Shown: positions 1 through 9,496, counted from the stretch's first letter. The stretch is 64,000 nt of DNA from an uncultured Bacilli bacterium (GCA_944329425.1 CALVIG010000001.1:98015-162014), one strand, 5' to 3'. The notes: generated from the letters alone by a model not told the origin. Program-made: numbers and translations.

Positions 1-1576
1 CGATTTGAGGATCATCAGCTGGTAAGAAGCCTATAAAAGATAGTATGTAGTTTCCAACTAGGTATTGTCCATTTTCTACTTTTTGAGCGGTACCAGTTTT
101 ACCACCTACCCGGTATCCCTCAATGTAAGCACTTCTTCCGCTTCCGTTAGTTACAACACTTTCTAATGCCCTTCTTACCTCACTTGAAGTTTCTTTAGAA
201 ATTACCCTTCTTACTTTAGTTGGGGTATTTTCCTTTATTACGGAATTCGTTTCTGGATCATTTAAACTCTTTACGATGTATGGCTTATACAACGTACCGC
301 CATTAATTGCTGCTGAAACAGCCGTTATTTGTTGTATCGGTGTTACTGATACTCCTTGTCCAAAAGCAGTCGTTGCAAGTTCAACTGGTCCTACTTTATC
401 CAAGTCAAATATTATTCCTTCTGCTTCACCGTTTAAATCAATACCAGTCTTTTTACCAAAACCAAATTTATCTATGTAATCAAAGAGCTTTTCCTTATCA
501 AGTCTGTTACCGAGTTCAACAAATCCTGGGTTACAAGAGTTCTCTACAACTTGCAGAAAAGTTTGAGCCCCATGACCACCCGCTTTCCAGCATCTTATCT
601 TAGCGTTAGCTACCTTTACACTTCCTGAGTCATAAAACGTATCATTATCTAAATCAACTAGTCCCTCATTTAAGGCAGCTGATAGCGTGATTATCTTAAA
701 AGTAGAACCCGGTTCATACGTTGCCCAGATTGGTAAATTACGATTAAGGGTTTCGATATCATAATCTTGGTAATTTACCGCATCAAAGTTTGGTCTTGAT
801 GCGATTGCAAGAATTTCTCCAGTATTAGGATCCATGGCAATCGCAAGAGCCGTTTCAGGATCATATTTAGTAACAGCATTATCAAGCTCTCTTTCTACGC
901 TAGCTTGAATCTTTTGATTAATGGTTAACGTAACGTTAACACCGTTTGATGGTGCCTCATAAACTTGGCTTAAATTAAGTTTGTTACCTTTTGCATCAGA
1001 AAAATATTTTATTGCACCATACTCACCAGTCAAATAATCATCATACTGAAGTTCTATTCCGGATAATCCTTGGTTATCAATACCAACAAAACCTAAAGTA
1101 TGAGAAAGCATCGTTCCGTAAGGATAACTTCTTTTAGCTTCCCTTACCAAATAAACGCCTTCTATGTTCAACGCTTCAATTTTTTTGGCAACCGAATAAT
1201 CTAACCTTCTTCCAAAAGGGTGAACCCTTTCAATACTGGTGTTTTTATAAACATGCTGCCTCATCGTATCATAAGATACGTTTAAAATTTCAGAAAGCTT
1301 TTCGGTAGCATATTTTTTATCTTTTATTTGATTTGGGATTAAAACTAAAGAAGTTGTTGTAACGTTATCCGCCAAAACAACACCATTTCTATCATATATT
1401 TTACCCCTATCTGCTTCTATAGGTAGATTACGGCTCCATAAATCAGATGCCAAATCATTTAATTTATCATACTCAAACACCTGTATGTAAAACACTTTTA
1501 ATATAATTATTATAAATATTATGAATACTGCTATTACAAAAATCTTTAACCTTTGATCAACCTTTTTATCGTTCAA
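1..1576 (-). CDS. Class B penicillin-binding protein (FtsI/SpoVD-like), 3' end beyond the window
   Basis: This is a peptidoglycan transpeptidase of the FtsI/PbpB/SpoVD family, anchored by one N-terminal membrane segment (residues about 9-33) and acting outside the cell. I translated it from the complement: the start is TTG at 1576, preceded by a GGGTGAT ribosome site, and no stop occurs before base 1. Visible motifs in order are the dimerisation segment (EADRGKIYDRNG), the nucleophile box PGSTFK, SCN and KTGTAQ, all intact. The C-terminus, where PASTA domains would sit, is outside the window, so a SpoVD-like versus PbpB-like role cannot be decided. A second class B PBP lies at 22330-24465 in the division cluster. 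A hairpin terminator separates this gene from the upstream acyl-CoA ligase gene. Confidence 0.9.
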   Translation of the reverse strand, partial: MNDKKVDQRLKIFVIAVFIIFIIIILKVFYIQVFEYDKLNDLASDLWSRNLPIEADRGKIYDRNGVVLADNVTTTSLVLIPNQIKDKKYATEKLSEILNVSYDTMRQHVYKNTSIERVHPFGRRLDYSVAKKIEALNIEGVYLVREAKRSYPYGTMLSHTLGFVGIDNQGLSGIELQYDDYLTGEYGAIKYFSDAKGNKLNLSQVYEAPSNGVNVTLTINQKIQASVERELDNAVTKYDPETALAIAMDPNTGEILAIASRPNFDAVNYQDYDIETLNRNLPIWATYEPGSTFKIITLSAALNEGLVDLDNDTFYDSGSVKVANAKIRCWKAGGHGAQTFLQVVENSCNPGFVELGNRLDKEKLFDYIDKFGFGKKTGIDLNGEAEGIIFDLDKVGPVELATTAFGQGVSVTPIQQITAVSAAINGGTLYKPYIVKSLNDPETNSVIKENTPTKVRRVISKETSSEVRRALESVVTNGSGRSAYIEGYRVGGKTGTAQKVENGQYLVGNYILSFIGFLPADDPQI

Positions 1577-1603
1577 GTATAATCACCCGTAATAATTGTA
1601 TGA

Positions 1604-1628
1604 AAAAAGAACATATATAATGTTCTTT
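1604..1628 (-). terminator. Terminator of the lipid operon
   Basis: GAACAT (1609-1614) pairs with ATGTTC (1620-1625) around a five-base loop, flanked by A and T runs, immediately after the acyl-CoA ligase stop codon. Confidence 0.75.
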
Positions 1629-3341
1629 TTATTTTTTATTTTTTTCTTCTTCTTCAAGTTTTCTGTACGCAACCTTACCAACTAAAGTTTTTGGTAAAGA
1701 ATCCCTAAACTCTATTTCATAAGGAAGTGAATATTTTGCAAGGTTCTTTGCGCAATGACTAAATATTTCGTTTCTTATGTTTTCATTAGGCTCTACATCA
1801 TCTTTTAAAACAACAAACGCTTTTGCAACTTGAACTTTATATGGGTGATCTACACCTATTACGCAAGACATTAAAACAAATGGCAATTCATCAATTACGT
1901 TTTCAATTCTTTGCGGATATAAATTATATCCAGATGAAATTATTATTCTTTTTAATCTTTGCTTAAAGTATACGTATCCTTTACTATCCATGTAACCTAA
2001 ATCACCAGTATGAAGCCATACCATTCCATCTTTATGTTTTTTTAAGGTTTCTTTTGTTTCTTTTTCATTATATAAATATCCCTTCATAACCGTTGGACCT
2101 GATAAAACGATTTCACCTTCTTGTCCATAAGGAACTTCATCAATGGTACCAGGTTTCACTATCTTATAATACGTATCAGGATACGGGATTCCAATACTTC
2201 CTTCTTTATATGTGTCAACAGGAGTTAAGCAACTACCAGTAACGCACTCGGTTAACCCATAACCTTCTCTTACTTGCGTATTTGCTCCATGCTCTTTTAA
2301 GAAGTTATCTACTTTTTTCTTAAGGCTTACTGATAAAGAATCTCCTCCAGAAATAGCGCACTTAATGTAAGATAAATCTGCATTAGCAAGGTTTTTATTT
2401 TTAAGTAGCGCTTCATATAACGTTGGAACTCCCGCAATTACGTTTGGATGATACTTATTTAAAAGTTTATCAAAAGTTTTAGCGCTAAATTGTGGAAGAA
2501 TTATTGCCGTTAAACCGAAAGTTAATACGGTATGAATACAAATTCCAAGTCCAAATCCATGGAATACTGGCATGATGGATAAGACTGTCATTTTAGGATT
2601 TAAGCAAGCACAAGCTTCATAACTTTGCATTGCAAGAGCATTGAAGTTAAGGTTAGTTAAAACAATTCCCTTTGGCGTACCGGTGGTACCACCACTATAC
2701 AAAATAGCAGCTTCATCTTTACCTTTTGTTTTTGCATTGGTTTCTTTAGTATATTCCTTTGCTTTTTTAATAAAATTCTTCCAATAAATAACGCCATCTT
2801 TTTCAACCGGACGTTTTACGTTTTTACCTTGAGTAACATAATAACCAAGCCCTAAAAGCGCCGGCATCGAATCTTTTACCGAAACTATAATGGTATTTTT
2901 TACCTTTGTTTTTGGAAGTACTTTTTCTAACTTACTCCAAGCTATGTCTATTGCAATTACCGTTTTACTTTTAGATAAATCAATGTAATACTTTATCTCG
3001 TTTTCAGCTGATAAAGGGTGAATCATACTAGCTACCGCACCTATTTTATTAATTGCGTAAAATGATATTATTGCTTCAGGAGTATTAGGCATGCACACGG
3101 TTATTTTGTCACCTTTTTTTACCCCTATTGCCTTTAGGGCACGGGAACACTCATCAATCTTTGAAAGCAAAGTTTTAAAATCAGCGGTTTTACCAAAGTA
3201 ATTATAAGCCGTATATTTAGGATACCTAAGGCAGGTATTTCTTAACTGTTCATATAAAGAATGATCAGGGTATTCAAGGTGCGCACGAACACCTTTATAT
3301 AAATCATACCATGGAGTTTTTACATTAATTTCTTTTTTCAT
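1629..3341 (-). CDS. Long-chain acyl-CoA ligase (AMP-binding family)
   Basis: An ANL-superfamily adenylating enzyme of 570 aa, expected to activate a fatty acid with ATP and load it on CoA in the cytoplasm. The P-loop-like A3 motif YSGGTTGTPKG lies near residues 212-222, YGLTE near 362, the hinge region TGDLGYMDSKG near 447, and the C-terminal catalytic lysine motif (LVGKVAYRKL) near 553. Length and motif order match class I acyl-CoA synthetases. It starts two bases after the diacylglycerol kinase gene and follows plsC, so the three are probably one operon that feeds phosphatidic acid synthesis. The chain-length preference cannot be read from sequence. Confidence 0.88.
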   Translation of the reverse strand: MKKEINVKTPWYDLYKGVRAHLEYPDHSLYEQLRNTCLRYPKYTAYNYFGKTADFKTLLSKIDECSRALKAIGVKKGDKITVCMPNTPEAIISFYAINKIGAVASMIHPLSAENEIKYYIDLSKSKTVIAIDIAWSKLEKVLPKTKVKNTIIVSVKDSMPALLGLGYYVTQGKNVKRPVEKDGVIYWKNFIKKAKEYTKETNAKTKGKDEAAILYSGGTTGTPKGIVLTNLNFNALAMQSYEACACLNPKMTVLSIMPVFHGFGLGICIHTVLTFGLTAIILPQFSAKTFDKLLNKYHPNVIAGVPTLYEALLKNKNLANADLSYIKCAISGGDSLSVSLKKKVDNFLKEHGANTQVREGYGLTECVTGSCLTPVDTYKEGSIGIPYPDTYYKIVKPGTIDEVPYGQEGEIVLSGPTVMKGYLYNEKETKETLKKHKDGMVWLHTGDLGYMDSKGYVYFKQRLKRIIISSGYNLYPQRIENVIDELPFVLMSCVIGVDHPYKVQVAKAFVVLKDDVEPNENIRNEIFSHCAKNLAKYSLPYEIEFRDSLPKTLVGKVAYRKLEEEEKNKK

Positions 3342-3343
3342 AA

Positions 3344-4216
3344 TTAAACCTCTTTCATAAATCTATTTATTAATTTTTTATTGTTGTATATCAGTAATGA
3401 TTTTGGTAGTATTTTTATGTTAAACTTTCTATCAATTATAATTTCACCATCAACGTTACATACTAAATCATAATCACACTTAAATTTAATTTTAGTTGCT
3501 TTACTTTTGTGAACCTCTTTTAAAGACTCATGCGTACCCTTCTTTAATTTGCCAAGTAAAAACGGTAATGTTGGTTTACTTATTTTATCAACGATATAAA
3601 CGTCAAAATAACCATCACTTAAAAGAGCCTCTGGAGCTATTTTATACCCTCCTCCATACATTTTACCATTACATATGGTAAGGATGGTACACTTGTTTTT
3701 GGATCTTGTATTATCAACAGAAAACTCAATATCTTTAAATTTATATTTAAAAAAAGTATAAACGATACTAGCATTATATATTTGTGAGGTTGGAACTTTA
3801 AGTTTTTTCATCACTTCCGCGTTTTTTGCAACTTCAGCATCAATACCAATACTTACCACGTTAAGAAAATATTTACCATTAACTTTACCAACATCTATTA
3901 ATGGCATCTCATCATCCATTTTTGATAAAGTTCTATAAAAATCATTACCCGACCCTGCTGGTATAACCGCTAACATGTTTTTAGTACCAATTACACCATT
4001 TAAAACTTCGTTTAAAGTGCCATCTCCACCTACACTATATATTATGTTTTTAGAACCCTTTACTTTTTTTGCTATCTTAGTTGCATCCTTTGGGCCATTA
4101 GTATAATGAATTTCATAATCTAATTTTTCTTCTTCACAAATTTTTTTAATTCCTAAAGATACTTTTAAGGCTTTTCCTCTTCCGGAAACCGGATTAACAA
4201 TAAACACGTGTTTCAT
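3344..4216 (-). CDS. dagK: Diacylglycerol kinase family lipid kinase (DagK/YegS type)
   Basis: A 290-aa soluble lipid kinase of the DAGK catalytic superfamily. The nucleotide-binding motif GGDGTLNEVLNG lies near residue 62, and the N-terminus (VFIVNPVSGRGKA) is typical. It probably phosphorylates diacylglycerol to phosphatidic acid at the inner membrane face. Its ATG overlaps the TGA of plsC (ATGA, 4213-4216), which indicates translational coupling. With plsC upstream and the acyl-CoA ligase downstream it forms a phosphatidate-producing operon. A YegS-like phosphatidylglycerol kinase is the alternative. Confidence 0.88.
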   Translation of the reverse strand: MKHVFIVNPVSGRGKALKVSLGIKKICEEEKLDYEIHYTNGPKDATKIAKKVKGSKNIIYSVGGDGTLNEVLNGVIGTKNMLAVIPAGSGNDFYRTLSKMDDEMPLIDVGKVNGKYFLNVVSIGIDAEVAKNAEVMKKLKVPTSQIYNASIVYTFFKYKFKDIEFSVDNTRSKNKCTILTICNGKMYGGGYKIAPEALLSDGYFDVYIVDKISKPTLPFLLGKLKKGTHESLKEVHKSKATKIKFKCDYDLVCNVDGEIIIDRKFNIKILPKSLLIYNNKKLINRFMKEV

Positions 4217-4791
4217 TTTACCGCTCCATTAATCAAATTTAAAATCTTTTTTCTTAGTTTATCGTTTTCTTTATCAACGTCATTTTCTTTTATTTTATAT
4301 GGTTTACCAATTGTTATGGTAAGCCCTTTTTTAAACAACTTATATTCACCCGTTATGCAAAATGGGACGATTAAACTATTCGTATCCATGGCAAAACGTA
4401 CCGCTCCTTTTTTAAAAGGAAGTAATACTTCATGAGTCCTATTTCTAGTACCTTCTGGAAAAATACCAATTGCGCCACCATTATTTAAAGTTTGTTCAGC
4501 AGCACCTATGGTTTTAACATTCTTATTTTTTTTATCAACTGGTAACGTTCCTACCAAATCAAAGAACAAAAAATTTATTCCTTTATATAACTCTTTTTTT
4601 GCTAAGAAATGAATGGTCCTTTTAGTACATACTCCAATAAATAGAGGATCAAACGCATGTTTATGATTTCCTGCTAAAATAATGGCCCCAGTTTTTGGTA
4701 TCAATTCTTTATTAATTATTTTAGGACGATATAAAAGTTTAAATAACAATGTAACTAAAGGTCTTAAAACAGGATATAAATTAAAACGCAC
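4213..4791 (-). CDS. plsC: 1-acyl-sn-glycerol-3-phosphate acyltransferase
   Basis: Acylates lysophosphatidic acid to phosphatidic acid at the membrane. The catalytic HX4D motif (NHKHAFDP) lies near residue 45 and the substrate motif FPEGTRNR near residue 115, both canonical. The open frame begins with TTG at 4806, but GTG at 4791 has a GAGGTG ribosome site seven bases upstream, so I place the start there (192 aa). It is the first gene of the plsC-dagK-acyl-CoA ligase operon, with a TATAAT-like -10 just upstream. Confidence 0.9.
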   Translation of the reverse strand: MRFNLYPVLRPLVTLLFKLLYRPKIINKELIPKTGAIILAGNHKHAFDPLFIGVCTKRTIHFLAKKELYKGINFLFFDLVGTLPVDKKNKNVKTIGAAEQTLNNGGAIGIFPEGTRNRTHEVLLPFKKGAVRFAMDTNSLIVPFCITGEYKLFKKGLTITIGKPYKIKENDVDKENDKLRKKILNLINGAVK

Positions 4792-4814
4792 TATACAACA
4801 CCTCAATCTTAAAG

Positions 4815-4820
4815 ATTATA
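4815..4820 (-). promoter_or_regulatory. Probable -10 of the plsC operon
   Basis: The minus strand reads TATAAT here, 24 bases before the GTG start. A matching -35 is poor (TTTTAA at 17-base spacing), so only the -10 is supported. Confidence 0.4.
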
Positions 4821-4829
4821 TCATAATTA

Positions 4830-4874
4830 ATATCATTTTAAAAGTGATATAACAATTATTCGTCATATCACTTT
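4830..4874 (-). terminator. Overlapping hairpins after bceB
   Basis: AAAGTGATAT (4841-4850) can pair with ATATCACTTT (4865-4874) or, alternatively, with ATATCATTTT just before it. This lies between the bceB stop and the plsC promoter. It is probably the bceAB terminator, although the T-run is short. Confidence 0.5.
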
Positions 4875-4910
4875 AACCTAATGTAAAATCTAAATATTTA
4901 AAATTAATTA

Positions 4911-6977
4911 TTATCTTCTTTCTCTTATAATGTTCTTGCTACATAAATACGTAATAACAAAATAACCACCATATATTACTACTAAGAATATAGATGTCAT
5001 TATTATAGATGTTAAAACCTCATCAGTACCTAACGTTGACAATATATAATTACAAAACATAATTCCAAATACAGAGTGAATGATGGCAAGTAAAAGAGGA
5101 AACATGAAGAAAACAAATATTTGCCTAAATAAAGCACGATTAATAAGTTTTTCATCTGCGCCTAGTTTTCTTAACATTCTAAATCTTTCTTTATTATCAG
5201 CCGACTCAGATAATTCTTTTAGCGCAAGGATTGCCGCTGATGATATTAAAAATATAATTCCTAAGTAAAGTCCTATAAAGGTAACCAATGCCCCTAAACC
5301 TACACTTGCTTCATATATTGATAATTTTGATGATGCTCCTATAGTTGTATTATTTGCATAAGGATGATTATTTAAATCAATTATCTTTTCTTCAATTTCT
5401 TTTTTTGCTTTATCACTTTTAGCTTTATAATTAGCAATTAAAACGTTTTGCTGCCTTATACTTTCATCAACTGCATCATCTGGTACTACGAAAAAACCAA
5501 CATTAATATGATTGTTACTAATGTCTATAAAACCATCTACTACATGATCATACTTTGGATAATAATCTTTACCCAATAAATTTATTTTGGTTCCAGCTTT
5601 TAAACCACCATTACGTATTGGTACCCATTGGTCATAATCCGCAACAACAATATACTCATTATCATCTAAAGTTAATTCTTCAAGTCCAAATAACTTAGCA
5701 ACTCTATTATAATCACTTAACTTAACAAAACTTTCAGGAGTAGAATATGATAAATAAGGAAACTCTTTTTTTATTTTTTCATAATAACTACCAAGTGTTT
5801 TATCTATCGTTATATCATTGGTTGCATAAAGGTTAAACTCAATAATATCAGTAAAATATAAATTAGGATTGAAATCTAATTTTTCTAATGTTTGTCTTAC
5901 ACTTAATTTAGAGTCCATAGCTTGTTCATACGTATAACCATAATTATCTATTTCTTCTATTGGAATATCTAACGTTTTTTTAATTTCTATATCGACTGGT
6001 GCTAATGTTTTTAAGTTAGCAGTCATTGAATTTTTAATTGAAAGTGAAGAAGAAAACACACATATGGTTATAAATAACATTAAGCAAATTATGGTGCAAG
6101 AAAAAACAGTTGTATTTATTTTGCTACTAATTTGTCTTAAGGTAAAACTATTTAATCCCTTGTAATAAATATTTTTCATTTTCATAACGATTCTAAGTAT
6201 TAAACCAGATAATGAAAAGAAAATGAAAAACGTTGATAAAGCTCCTAGTATTATTGGTATAAATATTTTTGCATCAGAAGTAATTTTATTTACGCCAGCT
6301 GTAACTAAATAATAACTATACCCTAATAAAACACATGATATTATAAAAATAATTATGCATAAAATTGGATTTTTAAGTTTTACTTTTTCAGATTTTTTAT
6401 AAGCATATAATAAATCTATTAATTTACATCTACCCACGTTTATGGTGTTAAATATCATTACAATTAAATATATAATTCCAAAATAAATTAATGTTTTAAC
6501 AAATGCTGATTTGGAAAAAGTAAAAACAAAACTAGTTAAATCAGCTTCAAATGAGTTTGCAACTAAAAGACTCATTAGCTGAGATAATAAAACACCAACT
6601 ATTAATCCTACACCAAGAGATATAACACCAATAAATAATGTTTCTAAAAATAATATCATAGATATTTTTCTTTTACTCATACCAAGAGTTAGGTATATTC
6701 CAAATTCTTTATTTCTTCTTTTAATTAAAAAGCTTGATGCATAAATTATTAAAAATCCCAAAATAAATGATACAAAAACACTTACCGCAGAAAGTGAATC
6801 AGTCATTAAATCAATTATTTCTCTTGTTGATTTTGTAACATCAAGCATTACTGTTTGACTTTCTATTGCATTAAACACATAAAATATTGAAACACCTAAA
6901 ACAAGTGTAAAAAAATATATTGCGTAATCTTTAAAACTTTTTTTAATATTTTTAAAAGACAATTTACAAAGCATCAT
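4911..6977 (-). CDS. BceB-type ABC transporter permease (antimicrobial peptide resistance)
   Basis: A 688-aa FtsX/MacB-fold permease. An N-terminal membrane segment is followed by three segments (about residues 55-175), further paired segments to about 300, a large extracellular insert (about 315-560), and three C-terminal segments. This is the BceB layout, whose extracellular loop senses peptide antibiotics. It overlaps the ATPase gene by 14 bases and sits in the order RR, HK, ATPase, permease on the minus strand, the standard Bce module order. In this family the transporter frees lipid II-cycle targets from peptides such as bacitracin and also activates the kinase. The exact substrate is not readable here. 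Confidence 0.87.
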   Translation of the reverse strand: MMLCKLSFKNIKKSFKDYAIYFFTLVLGVSIFYVFNAIESQTVMLDVTKSTREIIDLMTDSLSAVSVFVSFILGFLIIYASSFLIKRRNKEFGIYLTLGMSKRKISMILFLETLFIGVISLGVGLIVGVLLSQLMSLLVANSFEADLTSFVFTFSKSAFVKTLIYFGIIYLIVMIFNTINVGRCKLIDLLYAYKKSEKVKLKNPILCIIIFIISCVLLGYSYYLVTAGVNKITSDAKIFIPIILGALSTFFIFFSLSGLILRIVMKMKNIYYKGLNSFTLRQISSKINTTVFSCTIICLMLFITICVFSSSLSIKNSMTANLKTLAPVDIEIKKTLDIPIEEIDNYGYTYEQAMDSKLSVRQTLEKLDFNPNLYFTDIIEFNLYATNDITIDKTLGSYYEKIKKEFPYLSYSTPESFVKLSDYNRVAKLFGLEELTLDDNEYIVVADYDQWVPIRNGGLKAGTKINLLGKDYYPKYDHVVDGFIDISNNHINVGFFVVPDDAVDESIRQQNVLIANYKAKSDKAKKEIEEKIIDLNNHPYANNTTIGASSKLSIYEASVGLGALVTFIGLYLGIIFLISSAAILALKELSESADNKERFRMLRKLGADEKLINRALFRQIFVFFMFPLLLAIIHSVFGIMFCNYILSTLGTDEVLTSIIMTSIFLVVIYGGYFVITYLCSKNIIRERR

Positions 6978-7731
6978 TTAAATCACCACCAAGAAGGGTT
7001 ACAACATCTATTATTTTGCTAAAGAATTCTTTTCTTGATGATTTGCCTTTTCTTATTTCATTAAATATTTTTCCATCTTTTATAAAGATTACACGATTAG
7101 CATAACTTGCCGTAAAAGCATCATGAGTAACCATTAAAATGGTTGCACCTTTTTCATCATTTAAGTAATTGAAACTTTCTAGTAACATTCTTGATGATTT
7201 AGAATCTAATGCTCCAGTTGGCTCATCTGCTAAAATAAGCTTTGGATTAGTAATTATTGCTCTTGCTGAAGCTACCCTTTGCTTTTGACCACCACTTAAT
7301 TGATACGGATATTTTTTTAAAATATCTTTTATTCCTAAATCTTCACTTACTTTTTTTATTCTTTTTTCTATTTCATTTGCTTTTACAGTTTGAATAGAAA
7401 GTGCTAAAGCAATATTTTCATAAGCTGTTAAAGTATCAAGTAAGTTAAAATCTTGAAATATAAAACCTAAATCCTCTCTTCTAAACTTATTTAAATCATT
7501 ACCCTTTAATTTAGTTACATCTATACCATCAACAAAAATATGTCCAGAAGATACTTTATCAATTGTTGATATAACGTTTAAAAGGGTTGTTTTACCGCTT
7601 CCACTAGCTCCCATGATTGCTAAAAATTCACCCTTAGATACTGAAAATGAAATATTATCAATCGCTTTTGTTAATGAAGAACGGTTTCCATAATATTTTT
7701 CAACTTTTGAAATCTCTAAAATATTTTCCAT
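6964..7731 (-). CDS. BceA-type ABC transporter ATP-binding protein
   Basis: ATPase subunit of the Bce-like exporter. Walker A GASGSGKT lies near residue 42, signature LSGGQKQR near 144, and Walker B with D-loop ([13 protein letters not shown]) near 165. The frame is open to 7803, but ATG at 7731 follows a good GAAAGGAATG ribosome site, so the protein starts MENILEISKV (255 aa). The excluded upstream stretch holds the promoter and BceR-like operator. It has a C-terminal extension after the H-loop (VTHDAF) of about 50 residues. Confidence 0.9.
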   Translation of the reverse strand: MENILEISKVEKYYGNRSSLTKAIDNISFSVSKGEFLAIMGASGSGKTTLLNVISTIDKVSSGHIFVDGIDVTKLKGNDLNKFRREDLGFIFQDFNLLDTLTAYENIALALSIQTVKANEIEKRIKKVSEDLGIKDILKKYPYQLSGGQKQRVASARAIITNPKLILADEPTGALDSKSSRMLLESFNYLNDEKGATILMVTHDAFTASYANRVIFIKDGKIFNEIRKGKSSRKEFFSKIIDVVTLLGGDLNDAL

Positions 7732-7796
7732 AAAATCATTCCTTTCAGTACCCATTTTATACCTATATAATTCATTAGTCGTTATTTTAATATTAC

Positions 7797-7822
7797 AAAA
7801 CATTACAAAATTGTAATGTTTT
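7797..7822 (-). promoter_or_regulatory. BceR-type operator upstream of bceAB
   Basis: A perfect inverted repeat with 12-base arms and a 2-base centre. Its core, TTACA-AAAT-TGTAA at 7803-7816, fits the TNACA-N4-TGTAA consensus known for BceR-like regulators. It overlaps the kinase stop codon and lies 65 bases before the bceA start. A TATAAA-like -10 lies between the two, without a clear -35, as expected for an activated promoter. It could also act as a hairpin in the mRNA. Confidence 0.65.
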
Positions 7823-8837
7823 AAAATACGTTATAATACTCGTTTTTATAAAAAGTTATTATTACTTTTGTATATTTATTTTGAACTGATTCAATACTTA
7901 TTTTATGCCCTAATTTATTACATAAGTTTTTAGCAATAAAAAGACCCATTCCTGTTGATTTATGTCTTATCCTGCCATTATAACCTGTAAAAGATTTTTC
8001 AAATACTCTAGGTATATCACTTTCTAATATACCTATTCCATTGTCTTCTATAATAAGTTCTATATTATCTTTGTTATCAGTTGCGTAAATTTTTATATAT
8101 GAATTTTTAATATTTCTTTTATATTTAATACTATTATTTATAATCTGATTTAAAATGAAAACAAGCCATTTAGAATCTGTTAAAACATTATAATTTAAAT
8201 TATTACAAATAAATTCTATTTCGTTTTCTAATAAGTAATCCTTATTCTTTAAAGCTACTTCGCTTATAATTTTATTAAGATTAGATTGTTTAATTAAATA
8301 ATCTTTTTCGGAAGTGTCAGTTCTTACATAATAAAGAATTTGCTCAGTTAACTCATCTATTTTATTAATCTTTTTAAGCATGGTTTTATTTATTTTATTT
8401 TTGTTATTATGAATTTCTAAAACAAGTGATGAAATAGGTATTTTTATTTCGTGAATCCACATTTCTACATACTCTTTAAAATCATTAGTTTGTTCGCTAT
8501 AGCTTTTGACATTTTCTATCATTGATTTATTAATATCATATAAAACTTCATATAAAATTTTTCCTTCATAAAAAGATGGTTTATAAAAAGTTTCTAATAC
8601 TAAATATTTTTTATCTAAATTCTTAGTGTTATTAATAAGAAAATCATAAAAACTTTTTTTTCTAAAATAGTCTATTAAAATTACAGTTACAATAAATAAA
8701 AACATAACAAAAGTTATTGCTAAAACTAAAGAATATTCTATTTTAAAAGCTAAAAGCATAAATAAAATAATTAAATAAGAAAATAAAAATAATAATATTA
8801 AAGATAATTTATCTTTCAAATACTTAAAAAAATTCAT
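7821..8837 (-). CDS. BceS-type intramembrane-sensing histidine kinase
   Basis: A 338-aa sensor kinase with two closely spaced N-terminal membrane helices (about residues 12-32 and 37-57) and essentially no extracellular domain, as in BceS. The phosphoacceptor motif is WIHEIKIPISS near residue 127, followed by the N box (NQIINNSIKYK), DNGIGI and GMGL ATP-binding boxes. It probably depends on the neighbouring BceB-like permease to detect antibiotic flux. The start ATG overlaps the response regulator stop (ATGA). Confidence 0.88.
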   Translation of the reverse strand: MNFFKYLKDKLSLILLFLFSYLIILFMLLAFKIEYSLVLAITFVMFLFIVTVILIDYFRKKSFYDFLINNTKNLDKKYLVLETFYKPSFYEGKILYEVLYDINKSMIENVKSYSEQTNDFKEYVEMWIHEIKIPISSLVLEIHNNKNKINKTMLKKINKIDELTEQILYYVRTDTSEKDYLIKQSNLNKIISEVALKNKDYLLENEIEFICNNLNYNVLTDSKWLVFILNQIINNSIKYKRNIKNSYIKIYATDNKDNIELIIEDNGIGILESDIPRVFEKSFTGYNGRIRHKSTGMGLFIAKNLCNKLGHKISIESVQNKYTKVIITFYKNEYYNVF

Positions 8838-9496
8838 GATAAAATATACCCTGCTTTCTTTCTTGTTTCAATGGCATTTTCATATCCTAAATCTTTTAAT
8901 TTAGTTCTTAGCCTACTTACGTTTACCGTTAATGCATTATCATTCACATACTCACTATTATTCCATAATTCAGTCATTAACTCATCTCTACTTACAATTC
9001 TATTTTGATTATTTAATAAATAGCTAAATACAATCATTTCATTTTTAGTTAAAATAACATCTTTGCCCTCTTTAGTAATTATACCTTTACTCATATTAAT
9101 AATTAAATCTTTATAAGCTATAACGTTATTAGAATTATTTACTCTTTTTAAAATATTATTTATTCTTAAAAGAAGTATGGTTGGATTATAAGGTTTTGTA
9201 ATATAATCATCCGCTCCATAACTAATAGATAATACTTCATCAGTTTCATTATTACGACTAGTAACCATTATGACTGGTATATTAGAAGTTTTACGTAATT
9301 CTTTTAATATTAATTCACCGTTTATATAAGGAATATTAATATCTAACAATATTAAATCTGGTAAAAAATTAAATATGTTTTCTAAAACGTTCTTAAAATC
9401 TTTTATAATACTAGATGAGTAACCAGCATTATCTAAAAGTTCTTTTAACTCTTTAGCTAATGATAAATCATCTTCAATAATTAGTATTTTTTTCAA
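8834..9496 (-). CDS. BceR-type response regulator (OmpR family)
   Basis: N-terminal receiver domain with acidic pocket ED (residues about 10-11), phosphoacceptor D in LLDINIP near residue 50, and K in TKPY, followed by a C-terminal winged helix (ELWNNSEYVNDNALTVNVSRLRTKL). It probably activates bceAB through the inverted repeat at 7797-7822. Starts at TTG 9508, GTG 9505 or TTG 9496 are possible. I choose TTG 9496 because GGTGAT lies directly upstream and the protein then begins LKKILIIEDD. Confidence 0.87.
   Translation of the reverse strand: MKKILIIEDDLSLAKELKELLDNAGYSSSIIKDFKNVLENIFNFLPDLILLDINIPYINGELILKELRKTSNIPVIMVTSRNNETDEVLSISYGADDYITKPYNPTILLLRINNILKRVNNSNNVIAYKDLIINMSKGIITKEGKDVILTKNEMIVFSYLLNNQNRIVSRDELMTELWNNSEYVNDNALTVNVSRLRTKLKDLGYENAIETRKKAGYILS

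Noticed and set aside
276-603. Open frames on the plus strand across the PBP gene
   Set aside because: They are antisense to conserved transpeptidase motifs and have no ribosome sites; the PBP on the minus strand explains the region.
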